Part shown: piece after piece, positions 17,074-25,419 of the stretch
Layout of the letters: each line of letters begins with the position of its first letter
Position numbering within the stretch: the stretch's first letter is position 1
Assembly (NCBI RefSeq): GCF_030546575.1
Contig: NZ_JAUOTN010000003.1
Location: 496,001 to 560,000 of the forward strand
DNA length: 64,000 nt
Origin: Pontibacter coccineus
GTDB taxonomy: Bacteria; Bacteroidota; Bacteroidia; Cytophagales; Hymenobacteraceae
Direction of reading: 5' to 3'
The notes under the pieces: model-generated
Database searches by the model: none
What the model saw: the letters and a program-made list of their open reading frames with translations, nothing else
Told to the model about the DNA's origin: nothing
Made by a program: the position numbers and the translations under genes

Positions 17074-18468
17074 ATGGCATCAAAATACGATTTGGTAGTG
17101 CTGGGTAGTGGCCCAGGCGGTTATGTGGCGGCTATCCGTGCGTCGCAATTGGGTTTGAAGGTAGGCGTGATCGAGCGTGAGTCGCTGGGCGGCATCTGTT
17201 TGAACTGGGGCTGTATCCCGACCAAAGCATTGCTTAAGAGCGCGAACGTGTTCGAATACATCAACCACGCGGCTGACTACGGCATTACCGTTGGGGAGGC
17301 TTCCGCTGACTTCAACGCGGTGATCAAGCGTAGCCGCGGTGTGGCCGACGGCATGAGCAAGGGCATTCAGTTCCTGTTCCGCAAAAACAAGATCGACGCC
17401 ATCATGGGTACTGGTAAAGTGGTAGCTAAAGGCAAGATAGAGGTAACAGATGCGGAAGGCAAAAAAGACACGGTAGAGGCTGATCACATTATTCTGGCAA
17501 CAGGAGCCCGTTCCCGCGAGCTGCCTAACTTGCCAATCGACGGCAAGAAAATCATCGGTTACCGTCAGGCCATGGCGCTTGACAAAATGCCGGAGAGCAT
17601 GGTAGTGGTAGGTTCCGGCGCTATCGGCGTGGAGTTCGCGTACTTCTACAATGCCATGGGCACGAAAGTGACGATCGTGGAGTACCTGCCGAACATCGTG
17701 CCGGTAGAGGACGAAGAAGTATCGCGTCAGCTGTCCAAATCTTTCCGCAAGTCGGGCATCAACATCATGACCGATGCTTCTGTGGAGTCTGTGGACACCA
17801 GCGGCGACATCTGCAAAGTGAAAGTAAAAACGGCGAAAGGCGAAGAAACGCTGGAGGCGGAAGTAGTACTTTCGGCAGTAGGTATCCAGACCAACCTTGA
17901 GAACATCGGTATAGAGGAGCTGGGCATTAAAGTAGACAAAGGTCGCGTGGTAGTGGATGAGTACTACAAAACCAACGTAGACGGCATCTACGCGATCGGT
18001 GACATCGTGCCGGGCCCTGCGCTGGCGCACGTAGCATCTGCTGAAGGTATCATCTGTGTGGAGGCCATCACAGGCCACGACCCGGAGCCGTTGAACTACG
18101 GCAATATCCCGGGCTGTACATACTGCTCTCCTGAGATCGCTTCGGTTGGTCTGACGGAGAAAGCGGCCCGTGAGCAAGGGCTTGACATCAAAGTAGGCAA
18201 GTTCCCGTTCTCCGCTTCGGGCAAGGCAAGCGCCGCCGGTGCCAAGGACGGTTTCGTGAAGGTGATCTTTGACGCCAAGTATGGCGAGTTCCTGGGTGCC
18301 CACATGATTGGCACGAACGTAACAGAGATGATTGCCGAAATAGTGGTAGCCCGCAAGCTGGAGACAACTGGCCACGAGATCATCAAGTCGGTACATCCGC
18401 ACCCAACCATGAGCGAAGCCGTGATGGAAGCCGCCGCCGCTGCTTACGACGAGGTAATACACCTGTAA
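17074..18468 (+). CDS. lpdA: Dihydrolipoyl dehydrogenase
   Basis: LpdA reoxidises dihydrolipoamide of pyruvate and 2-oxoglutarate dehydrogenases, and the glycine cleavage system, passing electrons through FAD to NAD. The 464-residue protein has the FAD motif VLGSGPGGYVAA, the redox disulfide in GGICLNWGCIPTKAL and the NAD motif VVGSGAIGVEF. It also has the second FAD motif YAIGDIV and the catalytic His in HPHPTMSE near the C-terminus. The length is standard. The ATG at 17074 is chosen because a good promoter overlaps the alternative upstream GTG. The coding region is nearly free of GGTATA motifs. Confidence 0.97.
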   Translation: MASKYDLVVLGSGPGGYVAAIRASQLGLKVGVIERESLGGICLNWGCIPTKALLKSANVFEYINHAADYGITVGEASADFNAVIKRSRGVADGMSKGIQFLFRKNKIDAIMGTGKVVAKGKIEVTDAEGKKDTVEADHIILATGARSRELPNLPIDGKKIIGYRQAMALDKMPESMVVVGSGAIGVEFAYFYNAMGTKVTIVEYLPNIVPVEDEEVSRQLSKSFRKSGINIMTDASVESVDTSGDICKVKVKTAKGEETLEAEVVLSAVGIQTNLENIGIEELGIKVDKGRVVVDEYYKTNVDGIYAIGDIVPGPALAHVASAEGIICVEAITGHDPEPLNYGNIPGCTYCSPEIASVGLTEKAAREQGLDIKVGKFPFSASGKASAAGAKDGFVKVIFDAKYGEFLGAHMIGTNVTEMIAEIVVARKLETTGHEIIKSVHPHPTMSEAVMEAAAAAYDEVIHL

Positions 18469-18488
18469 TTTTTTTCAGGTATAGCTTT

Positions 18489-18527
18489 AAAAAGCCTGAC
18501 CGGAGTGTATCTGGTCAGGCTTTTTTT
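18489..18527. terminator. Rho-independent terminator after lpdA
   Basis: The arms AAAAAGCCTGACC (18489-18501) and GGTCAGGCTTTTT (18513-18525) pair perfectly, followed by more T. A CAGGTATAG motif sits between the stop codon and the stem. Confidence 0.92.
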
Positions 18528-18825
18528 GTGTATATATAGCCAATCGCTTTTTTGATTTTTCAGCGGATTTTAATTTTAAGCAGTGAACGCGGGGATAGTC
18601 CATTTTTATTTGATAATGACTATATTGCAAGCTTAAACAGGACTGTAAAGTCTACATCTCCTTATTTTTTTTAAACGATCGGAAACTGAATTTGGCAAAG
18701 GGGGGCACTATGGCAACTGAACTTAAACTGGCCGAATTCTCTTTTATCAATATATTCAAAATTCACTCTCTGTGCCTTTAGGCCACTATGTGTGGGTTCA
18801 ATTTTTCGCACATTAACCTAAAACT

Positions 18826-19938
18826 ATGAAGCTGCAAAGCAAAGTCAAATTTGTCAACAAGGACAAAAGCCTTTTCTTCCCAACCCTACGAAAGCGCGTA
18901 GACGCCTATTTCTCAGAGAACAACATCCCGAAAACCGCCAACACCGCCATGATTGTGAAGAGCGTGGTGCTGTTGCTCGCTTACTTTGTGCCGTTTGTGG
19001 CGCTGCTTGCCTTTACACCCGGTCTGGGCTTCAGCCTGCTGCTGTGGTTCGTGATGGGCCTGGGCGTGGCAGGTATAGGTATGAGTGTGATGCACGACGC
19101 CAATCACGGCGCCTTCTCCAATAGCAAGCGCGTCAACGATTTGATGGGCCATACCTTAAATTTAGTGGGCGGCTCTGCCTTTAACTGGAAACTGCAGCAC
19201 AACATCCTGCACCATACCTACACCAACGTGGTGGACATGGACGAGGACATTCAGGACCGTCTGGTGCTGCGTTTCAATCCCCATTCCAAAGTGAAGTTCT
19301 TTCATAAACTGCAGTGGGTGTATGCGTTCGTGTTTTACGGCCTGCTTACACTTTACTGGGTGGTGGCCAAGGACTTTGTGCAGTATGCGCTCTTCAAGAA
19401 AAACGGCGTGAACAACAACACGGCAGCTGAGAACAGGAACTGGTTCATGAAACTGGTGGCCATGAAGGTGCTGTACTTCTTTGTGATGTTTGGGGTGCCG
19501 ACCCTTTTCTTCGGAATTCCCTTTCTGCAGGTGCTGCTGGGCTTTTTGCTGATGCACTTCGTGGCCGGCATCATTCTGACCGTGGTGTTCCAGTTGGCGC
19601 ATACCGTGGAGGGAACCACACACCCAAGGCCGGACGAGACCGGGGTGATTGAGAATGACTGGGCGATACACCAGATGAACACCACCGTTAACTTTTCGCG
19701 TCACAACAAGCTGCTCTCGTGGTATGTGGGCGGACTGAACTTCCAGGTGGAGCATCACCTTTTTCCGCGTGTGTGCCATGTGCACTACCCGGCCATTGCT
19801 GGTATTGTAAAAGAAACAGCCGAAGAGTTTGGCGTACCCTACCTGGAGAACGAGACGTTCGGACAGGCCGTGCGCTCACACATCGCTACGCTGCATCGCT
19901 TTGGCAGGCTGCCGAGCATGAACGAGGCTATCGGCTAA
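18826..19938 (+). CDS. Membrane fatty acid desaturase (first of a tandem pair)
   Basis: The 370-residue integral membrane protein has the three histidine boxes of the front-end/linoleoyl-CoA-type desaturases: HDANH (about residue 88), HNILHH (about 126) and QVEHH (about 308). Hydrophobic helix pairs lie at about 45-90 and 190-260. It introduces a double bond into acyl chains using a di-iron centre, which keeps membranes fluid. No cytochrome b5 domain is fused. The neighbour at 20155 is a close paralog. The 300 bp upstream contains no gene and no TAnnTTTG element that I can find. The double-bond position cannot be predicted. Confidence 0.92.
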   Translation: MKLQSKVKFVNKDKSLFFPTLRKRVDAYFSENNIPKTANTAMIVKSVVLLLAYFVPFVALLAFTPGLGFSLLLWFVMGLGVAGIGMSVMHDANHGAFSNSKRVNDLMGHTLNLVGGSAFNWKLQHNILHHTYTNVVDMDEDIQDRLVLRFNPHSKVKFFHKLQWVYAFVFYGLLTLYWVVAKDFVQYALFKKNGVNNNTAAENRNWFMKLVAMKVLYFFVMFGVPTLFFGIPFLQVLLGFLLMHFVAGIILTVVFQLAHTVEGTTHPRPDETGVIENDWAIHQMNTTVNFSRHNKLLSWYVGGLNFQVEHHLFPRVCHVHYPAIAGIVKETAEEFGVPYLENETFGQAVRSHIATLHRFGRLPSMNEAIG

Positions 19939-19984
19939 CGAAATCAAAATAACCTCACCTGCTTATACTCCCACATTTCCACTC

Positions 19985-19992
19985 TATATTTG
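19985..19992 (+). promoter_or_regulatory. -7 element for the second desaturase
   Basis: TATATTTG fits TAnnTTTG and lies in the gap between the two desaturase genes. It implies a leader of about 155 nt and separate transcription of the second copy. The -33 box is weak. Confidence 0.5.
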
Positions 19993-20154
19993 CACCCTCC
20001 TTTGCCTTTCTGCCCGACTAAGTTTAATGGCTTAGTGCTTACTGGCAGCAGAAAATTACAGGTTAGAGCGGCAACAGACAAACACATAACCAACTGATTC
20101 GTAGGATATACTTCCTCCGGGTGAGTTTTGAATAAAGATTATCAAGTAGATTAA

Positions 20155-21273
20155 ATGAAGCTTAAAGGCAAAGTAAAATTCGTTAACAAAGAAAAAAATT
20201 TGTTTTTCCCGACGCTCCGCAAACGTGTGGACGCCTATTTTTCTGAAAACAACCTGCCCAAATCCGGCAGTGCCCACCTACTGGTCAAGAGCATTGTGCT
20301 GTTGCTGATGTACGTGGTGCCGTTTGCGGTCCTGCTTGCCTTTACACCAGGTATAGGCATCAGCCTGCTGCTGTGGTTTGTGATGGGCCTGGGCGTGGCC
20401 GGCGTGGCCATGAGCGTGATGCATGACGCCAACCACGGCGCTTTTTCCAAAAACAAGACGGTGAACTACCTGATGGCGCACTCAGTGAACCTGCTGGGAG
20501 CCTCCGCCTTTAACTGGAAACTGCAGCACAACATTCTGCACCATACCTACACCAACGTGGTGGACATGGACGAGGACATCGACGATATGGTCGTGCTGCG
20601 CTTTTCGCCGCACACCAACGTGAAGTTCATCCACAGGCTGCAGTGGGCGTACGCGTTATTTTTCTACGGTTTGCTCACGCTTTACTGGGTAATTCTGAAA
20701 GATTTCGTGCAGTTCTTCAAGTATATCAAGAGCGGGGTGAACGCCAACTCCAAATCAGAAAACACAGTGGCCTTTCTGAAGATCGTCGCATTTAAAGTGC
20801 TGTACTTCTTCTCCATACTGGTAGCTCCGACTTTGATTTTCGGTATACCTTTCTGGGAAGTGCTGGTAGGCTTTGTGCTGATGCATTTTGTGGCCGGCAT
20901 CATTCTGTCGACGGTATTCCAGCTGGCGCACACGGTGGAGGGCACCAACCATCCGCTGCCAAGTGAGAGTGGCGTGATCGAGAATGACTGGGCTATCCAT
21001 CAGCTGAGCACTACCGCCAACTTTGCGCGCAAGAGCAAGTGGTTGTCGTGGTACGTAGGCGGACTGAATTTCCAGATCGAGCACCATTTGTTCCCGCGCA
21101 TCAGCCACGTGCACTACCCGGCCATCGCGGAAATCGTGAAGCAAACCGCTGCCGAGTTCAACCTCACCTACATCGAGAGCAAGACCTTCATGCAGGCCGT
21201 GCGCTCGCATTTGAACACCCTCCACCGGTTTGGCCGACTGCGTCTGCCGGACCTGAACGAGGTGATGGCTTAA
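20155..21273 (+). CDS. Membrane fatty acid desaturase (second of a tandem pair)
   Basis: This 372-residue paralog aligns with the gene at 18826 from end to end: the N-terminus (KVKFVNK...LFFPTLRKRVDAYFSENN), HDANH, HNILHH and QIEHH are all kept. The main differences are in the loop after about residue 190 and the extreme C-terminus. It desaturates membrane acyl chains. Its own promoter-like element, long leader and following terminator suggest it is controlled separately from copy one, perhaps by temperature; that is inference. ATG 20155 gives the same N-terminus as the first copy. Confidence 0.92.
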   Translation: MKLKGKVKFVNKEKNLFFPTLRKRVDAYFSENNLPKSGSAHLLVKSIVLLLMYVVPFAVLLAFTPGIGISLLLWFVMGLGVAGVAMSVMHDANHGAFSKNKTVNYLMAHSVNLLGASAFNWKLQHNILHHTYTNVVDMDEDIDDMVVLRFSPHTNVKFIHRLQWAYALFFYGLLTLYWVILKDFVQFFKYIKSGVNANSKSENTVAFLKIVAFKVLYFFSILVAPTLIFGIPFWEVLVGFVLMHFVAGIILSTVFQLAHTVEGTNHPLPSESGVIENDWAIHQLSTTANFARKSKWLSWYVGGLNFQIEHHLFPRISHVHYPAIAEIVKQTAAEFNLTYIESKTFMQAVRSHLNTLHRFGRLRLPDLNEVMA

Positions 21274-21337
21274 CGTGCCTAACTAAAATCAAGAACTTTC
21301 GACAAAGGACAGTATACCTTTGGTATAGCAAATGAAG

Positions 21338-21367
21338 AACGGCGGGAATACACTCCCGCCGTTTTTG
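21338..21367. terminator. Rho-independent terminator after the second desaturase gene
   Basis: AACGGCGGGA (21338-21347) pairs with TCCCGCCGTT (21354-21363), followed by a T tract. It precedes the helicase promoter and argues against translation across 21332-21460. Confidence 0.88.
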
Positions 21368-21403
21368 TTTCCGCCAGGTATAGCGCCTTGCCAGGCTACC
21401 TTA

Positions 21404-21411
21404 TACCTTTG
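21404..21411 (+). promoter_or_regulatory. -7 element upstream of the helicase gene
   Basis: TACCTTTG, part of a TATACCTTTG motif copy, fits TAnnTTTG. It is 50 nt before the ATG at 21461. The -33 match (TTG at 21388-21390) is too close for the usual spacing. Confidence 0.45.
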
Positions 21412-21460
21412 CACCAGGGTTTGCCACGCATGTTGTCCTGCCCTTATACCTGACGTGAAA

Positions 21461-22684
21461 ATGACCTTTAAAGACCTATACCTAATTTCGCCCATTCTGC
21501 AGGCGCTGGAAGAAGCGGGCTATTCCCAACCCACACCCATCCAGAGGCAGGCTATACCTGAAGTGCTGCGGGGGCGCGATTTGCTGGCAACGGCCCAGAC
21601 CGGCACGGGCAAAACGGCAGCCTTCGCTATACCTTTGCTGCAGTTACTGCACGGGCAGGCTATACCTGCGCCCCGAACAATTCGGGCACTGGTGCTCACA
21701 CCCACCCGCGAGTTGGCCAGTCAGGTAAGCGATAGCTTTGCGACCTACGGCAGGTATACCGACCTGAAGCACCTGGTGGTGTATGGCGGCGTGCCCTACA
21801 AAGTGCAGACCGACGCGCTGCAGGCAGGTATAGACATCCTGGTAGCCACGCCCGGCCGTTTGCTGGATTTGCTTGATCAGGGCTTTGTGGAGTTGCGGCA
21901 CGTGCAGTTGCTGGTGCTCGACGAGGCAGACCGCATGCTCGATTTGGGCTTTCTGCAGGACATCCGGCAGGTGCTGCAGGCGATACCTGAAAAACGGCAG
22001 ACCCTGTTCTTTTCGGCTACGATGGCGCCGGAGGTGAGCAAACTGGCCCGTAAGATATTGACAGAACCTGTAACCATAGAAGTTGCGCCTGTTTCATCGA
22101 CGGCAGTCACCATACGGCAGGAGCTGTACTATGTGAAGAAAGCGAACAAAACGCCTTTACTGTTGCACCTGTTGCAGGACCAAGGTATAGACCGCACGCT
22201 GGTTTTTATGCGCACCAAAGAGGGAGCCGACAAACTGGCCAAAGAGCTCGGTACTGTAGGTATAGTCGCCGAAGCCCTCCACGCCGACCGGTCCCAGCGC
22301 GACCGCGAGCGGGTGCTGGAGAGTTTCAAAAACAGCGAAACACGTGTGCTTGTCGCCACTGATGTGGCGGCCCGGGGCATTGATGTGGAAGAGCTTTCGC
22401 ATGTGATCAATTACGAACTGCCTTTTGAGCCGGAGACCTATGTGCACCGCATCGGCCGCACGGGCAGGGCGGGGGCCGCTGGTGTTGCTATCACCTTCTG
22501 CGGCGCCAGCGAAACGCCCTTGCTCATCGCCATCCAAAACCTCACCGGCAAAGCCATACCTGTGGTAGATCAGCATCCTTTTCCGCTTACTGCGCAGGAT
22601 TTTATGGATGCAGCCGCTGGTTCTAAAAATGACAAGCGCAAAGGCACAGGCAGGGGAGGGAAAGGCAAGCGGGGGAGAAGGTAG
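21461..22684 (+). CDS. rhlE: DEAD-box RNA helicase, RhlE type
   Basis: The 407-residue DEAD-box protein carries the Q motif (GYSQPTPIQ), Walker A AQTGTGKT, PTRELA, TPGRLLDLL, DEAD (VLDEADRMLDLGF), SAT, the second RecA domain (LVFMRTKEGADKLA, TDVAARGID) and HRIGRTGRAG. A basic Gly/Lys/Arg tail ends the protein. It unwinds short RNA duplexes in ribosome assembly or RNA decay. The start is the ATG at 21461, because a terminator and a promoter-like element lie directly upstream. Motif copies are unusually dense: eight GGTATA/TATACC cores fall in 1.2 kb and read as AIP, QGID or VGIV. Confidence 0.9.
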   Translation: MTFKDLYLISPILQALEEAGYSQPTPIQRQAIPEVLRGRDLLATAQTGTGKTAAFAIPLLQLLHGQAIPAPRTIRALVLTPTRELASQVSDSFATYGRYTDLKHLVVYGGVPYKVQTDALQAGIDILVATPGRLLDLLDQGFVELRHVQLLVLDEADRMLDLGFLQDIRQVLQAIPEKRQTLFFSATMAPEVSKLARKILTEPVTIEVAPVSSTAVTIRQELYYVKKANKTPLLLHLLQDQGIDRTLVFMRTKEGADKLAKELGTVGIVAEALHADRSQRDRERVLESFKNSETRVLVATDVAARGIDVEELSHVINYELPFEPETYVHRIGRTGRAGAAGVAITFCGASETPLLIAIQNLTGKAIPVVDQHPFPLTAQDFMDAAAGSKNDKRKGTGRGGKGKRGRR

Positions 22685-22840
22685 CAAAAGACTACGCGGA
22701 GCGCGCAGCTCCCGCTAGTGTCTGATAAGGTAACTGTTGCTATACCTAAGCACTTTTAGCGTAGGCCAATCTGTTAAACACTCGTAGGGCTGAAGACACC
22801 ACGAGGTCTGGGGACAGGTATCGCAATTCCCGAAAACAAT

Positions 22841-22872
22841 ACAGGCCGTCGGGAAACCGACGGCCTGTTTTG
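22841..22872. terminator. Rho-independent terminator
   Basis: ACAGGCCGTCGG (22841-22852) pairs with CCGACGGCCTGT (22857-22868) around loop GAAA, then TTTT. It could end the helicase transcript and, read the other way, the glycine-zipper lipoprotein gene. Confidence 0.8.
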
Positions 22873-22890
22873 TGTAACGATAGGTATAGC

Positions 22891-23169
22891 CTAGCGTTCT
22901 TCTTGTGGTTGCTGCAAATTATCCTGATTGCGCTGGCGCTCCCTTTTCTTTTTGTCTTTCTTACGGCCGATGGCCCCGCCACCGACTGCACCGGCCGCAC
23001 CACCAATCACCGCACCAGAGGTACCACCCACGGCAGCGCCTGTGGCAGCACCTGCCGCACCGCCTATCACGGCGCCTTTCTTTTTACTGCTCCAACCGTC
23101 TGAGCCAGCACAACTACCTAGTAGAAATACTGACATTATTGCAAAAGATAATATTCTTAAATTGTTCAT
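22891..23169 (-). CDS. Glycine-zipper lipoprotein
   Basis: This 92-residue lipoprotein has lipobox LLGSC (Cys 20). A stretch of Gly/Ala zippers follows (VIGGAAGAATGAAVGG, VIGGAAGAVGGGAIG), then a charged tail rich in Lys, Arg and Gln. It matches YMGG-type glycine-zipper proteins, which sit in the outer membrane; the role is unknown. It has no operon partner. Confidence 0.85.
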   Translation of the reverse strand: MNNLRILSFAIMSVFLLGSCAGSDGWSSKKKGAVIGGAAGAATGAAVGGTSGAVIGGAAGAVGGGAIGRKKDKKKRERQRNQDNLQQPQEER

Positions 23170-23385
23170 AGTTCATTGATTTTCAAGTGAGTTTTATACG
23201 GATTATGAGTGACGGTTGTTCTCGGTGTCATCTGAAATAGTGCAATTCCAGTCGGTGTGGTAGGCCGGCTCCGGGAGGGAGAGTGAAATAATTACGGTGG
23301 GAATAAGAAATTTAAGCTTCCGGGCAGCAAAAAAACAGCTGCTGCGTAGTATATTGGCTTGAGCAATTTCTTTTACTGACACTTT

Positions 23386-23910
23386 ATGACCGACATTGCC
23401 ATATCACCCTGCCTGCTTGCAGACCTGACCGACTTACAGAACATAGCCATAGAGGCTTACAACGACCATTATACCTACCTCTGGCACGACGGCGGCGCCT
23501 GGTATCTGAACCGGTGCTTCTCGGAGGAGGCGCTGCGCGATGACCTGGCTAATCCCAATGCTTCTTATTTCATGATCCAGTACCAGGACGAGCCGGTGGG
23601 CTTTATGAAGTACAACAAAGACAAGGCGCTGGAAGGCTATACCGATGCTGAGTGCCTCGAGCTGGAGCGGCTATACCTGGTCGACCGCGCTTCCGGTATG
23701 GGTATCGGCAAATGGGCGGTGGATTTTACGGTGCAGTATGCGCTGGAAAGTGGCAAGCGCGTTGTCTGGCTCAAAGCCATGGACAGCAGCCGCTCTGTGG
23801 ACTTTTATGAACAGAACGGCTTTGTGCGCTGGGGGACCGACGAACTCGATTTCGAGCAGATGAAGGAAATTTACCGCGGCATGGTCATCATGAAAAGAGA
23901 CATCGCCTGA
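23386..23910 (+). CDS. GNAT N-acetyltransferase
   Basis: The 174-residue protein follows the GNAT fold: an N-terminal substrate region (DLTDLQNIAIEAYNDHYTYLW), a central strand LERLYLVDRASGMGIGKW with the acetyl-CoA pyrophosphate loop, then VVWLKAMDSSRSVDFYEQNGFVRWG. It transfers an acetyl group to a small amine or protein that cannot be named from sequence. The lipoprotein gene that follows has its own promoter element, so the pair is not obviously an operon. Confidence 0.88.
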   Translation: MTDIAISPCLLADLTDLQNIAIEAYNDHYTYLWHDGGAWYLNRCFSEEALRDDLANPNASYFMIQYQDEPVGFMKYNKDKALEGYTDAECLELERLYLVDRASGMGIGKWAVDFTVQYALESGKRVVWLKAMDSSRSVDFYEQNGFVRWGTDELDFEQMKEIYRGMVIMKRDIA

Positions 23911-23932
23911 TACGTTGAAACGTTTCTCATTA

Positions 23933-23940
23933 TACCTTTG
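23933..23940 (+). promoter_or_regulatory. -7 element upstream of the 159-residue lipoprotein gene
   Basis: TACCTTTG, again part of a TATACCTTTG motif copy, fits TAnnTTTG. It lies 21 nt before the ATG at 23962 and a TTG lies 15 nt upstream. Confidence 0.5.
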
Positions 23941-23961
23941 AGTCCGACAAAACCGCTCTGT

Positions 23962-24441
23962 ATGAAGCTCCGCTTTTTAGTTGCCCTATTCCTGTGCACG
24001 CTCGTGGCCTGCAGCCAGAAAGAGGAAGCGCAGTATGAGCGGCTCGAGCAGGAAAACGCCGTTGGCGATGTGAACAGCTGGGTGAAAGCAGACCTGCAGT
24101 GCGAGGAAATCCAGAATGCCGACGAGGAAAATCCGCTGGCGGTGGTATACCTGAGTCAGATGGAGATGCAGTACGTGCTCGATACGGTCTATACCTGCTC
24201 CGTTATTGCGCCGCAGATGTTTACCTCTTTCGGGGTGCCGCGCGAGGCGCTTTCAGCCTGTGGCGGCTGGTGGGCCGGGCAAGGCAATTTTTACTATACC
24301 CTGCACGAAGGCGACAGCATCTCCGTGATGCATGCCAGCCCTATCCGAAGCGACTCTGTGGACTTTCAGTATACCTTGCTGCGCCGCGTGCCGGTTTCGC
24401 ACAGCACCACCGACCTGCCCGAAGAAAACTATATGCCTTAG
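23962..24441 (+). CDS. Lipoprotein of unknown function
   Basis: The 159-residue protein has a lipoprotein signal peptide with lipobox LVAC (Cys about 14). A mixed region with three Cys (DLQCEE, YTCSV and SACGGWW) follows. I start at the ATG at 23962 because a longer frame from 23938 would begin inside a promoter-like element. The rest shows no recognised domain. The stop codon overlaps the stop of the convergent transporter gene by 4 bp, so the two genes share their 3' ends. Confidence 0.75.
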   Translation: MKLRFLVALFLCTLVACSQKEEAQYERLEQENAVGDVNSWVKADLQCEEIQNADEENPLAVVYLSQMEMQYVLDTVYTCSVIAPQMFTSFGVPREALSACGGWWAGQGNFYYTLHEGDSISVMHASPIRSDSVDFQYTLLRRVPVSHSTTDLPEENYMP

Positions 24442-25340
24442 GCTGTTTTTTTGAGGGCGTGTTGTTTGGTGTGACTCACCAGGTATACCCCGGCAAATAT
24501 CAGCAGAGCGAAGGCTGCTTTCTGCAATGTGAAAACATCCTTACCCATCGCAATCGCAATCAGAATAGCCATTACCGGCTGCAGGTAAATGTAAGCGCCC
24601 ACCAACGAGGGGTTGGCATAGCGTAGCGCCCAGGTATTGAGGAGGTAGGCCACGATGGTGACAGCAAAGACCATGAACAGAATAGCCAGCCAGATAGACA
24701 CCGGGAAGGCACTGTAGTCAGGCGCTAGCAGCTGTTGCCAGCCGAATGGAACCACCAGCACGGCACCCACCGTAAAGATGCGGCTCACAATGGTGATGGC
24801 CTGGTACTTCTGCATCAGCGGTTTTACCAGCACCAGGTACAGGCCAAACGAAGTGGCGTTGAGAATGATGAGGAGGTCGCCCCACAAATTACCGGTTGCC
24901 TGCCCCCCCTGCGAGGTATAGATGAGCAGAAAAGCACCCACGCAGGCCATGGCTATACCTGACACCTTCCGCTTGCCGATGCGCTCCCGCAGCAGCAGGG
25001 CCGAAAAGACCAGCACCACCACCGGCACAATCACCATCAGGAGCGCCGCATTGATCGGAGCAGTCAGGTTCAGTCCGGCAAAGAAACAAAGCTGGTTAAT
25101 GGCCACCCCGGTCACGCCGCACAGAATCACCCGGATGTTGTCGGCACGTCCCACGATCTTCTCCTTCACCACCAGGCGGGCGAACAGGCCGAAAAACAGC
25201 GCCGCCGATACCACCCGGATCAGGATCAATCCGAAGGGGCCCACGTACGCGGGCATCACCTCTTTGGCGATGCTGTAATTGCTACCGTAGATCAGTGCCA
25301 CCAGAAAAAGCGAGGCGTGCACCTGTACCTGTTTATTCAT
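24438..25340 (-). CDS. EamA/DMT-family transporter
   Basis: This 300-residue protein has ten hydrophobic helices in two five-helix repeats, the EamA (drug/metabolite transporter) plan: LFLVALIYGSNYSIAKEVM at the start and YLLNTWALRYANPSLVGAYIYLQPVMAILIA in the second half. Such carriers export amino acids, purines or drugs; the substrate here is unknown. The CAT at 25338-25340 gives the start. A TAATTTTG element sits four bases before it. It converges with the lipoprotein gene at 23962. Confidence 0.9.
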   Translation of the reverse strand: MNKQVQVHASLFLVALIYGSNYSIAKEVMPAYVGPFGLILIRVVSAALFFGLFARLVVKEKIVGRADNIRVILCGVTGVAINQLCFFAGLNLTAPINAALLMVIVPVVVLVFSALLLRERIGKRKVSGIAMACVGAFLLIYTSQGGQATGNLWGDLLIILNATSFGLYLVLVKPLMQKYQAITIVSRIFTVGAVLVVPFGWQQLLAPDYSAFPVSIWLAILFMVFAVTIVAYLLNTWALRYANPSLVGAYIYLQPVMAILIAIAMGKDVFTLQKAAFALLIFAGVYLVSHTKQHALKKTA

Positions 25341-25344
25341 GCCG

Positions 25345-25352
25345 CAAAATTA
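25345..25352 (-). promoter_or_regulatory. -7 element upstream of the EamA transporter gene
   Basis: TAATTTTG on the minus strand fits TAnnTTTG and ends 4 nt before the ATG, so the mRNA may lack a leader. Confidence 0.45.
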
Positions 25353-25419
25353 CGTGCTTATTCGGTTTGTGCCGTATAAGGAGGCAATTAAAACCCGTAC
25401 CCTCAAGCTACATTACTGC

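Noticed and set aside
17080..18462. 460-codon minus-strand frame opposite lpdA
   Set aside because: It is antisense to a certain gene and its translation is His/Val/Arg-rich without any family pattern.
21332..21460. 43-residue N-terminal extension of the helicase
   Set aside because: It would cross a perfect terminator and a promoter-like element; the family start is at 21461.
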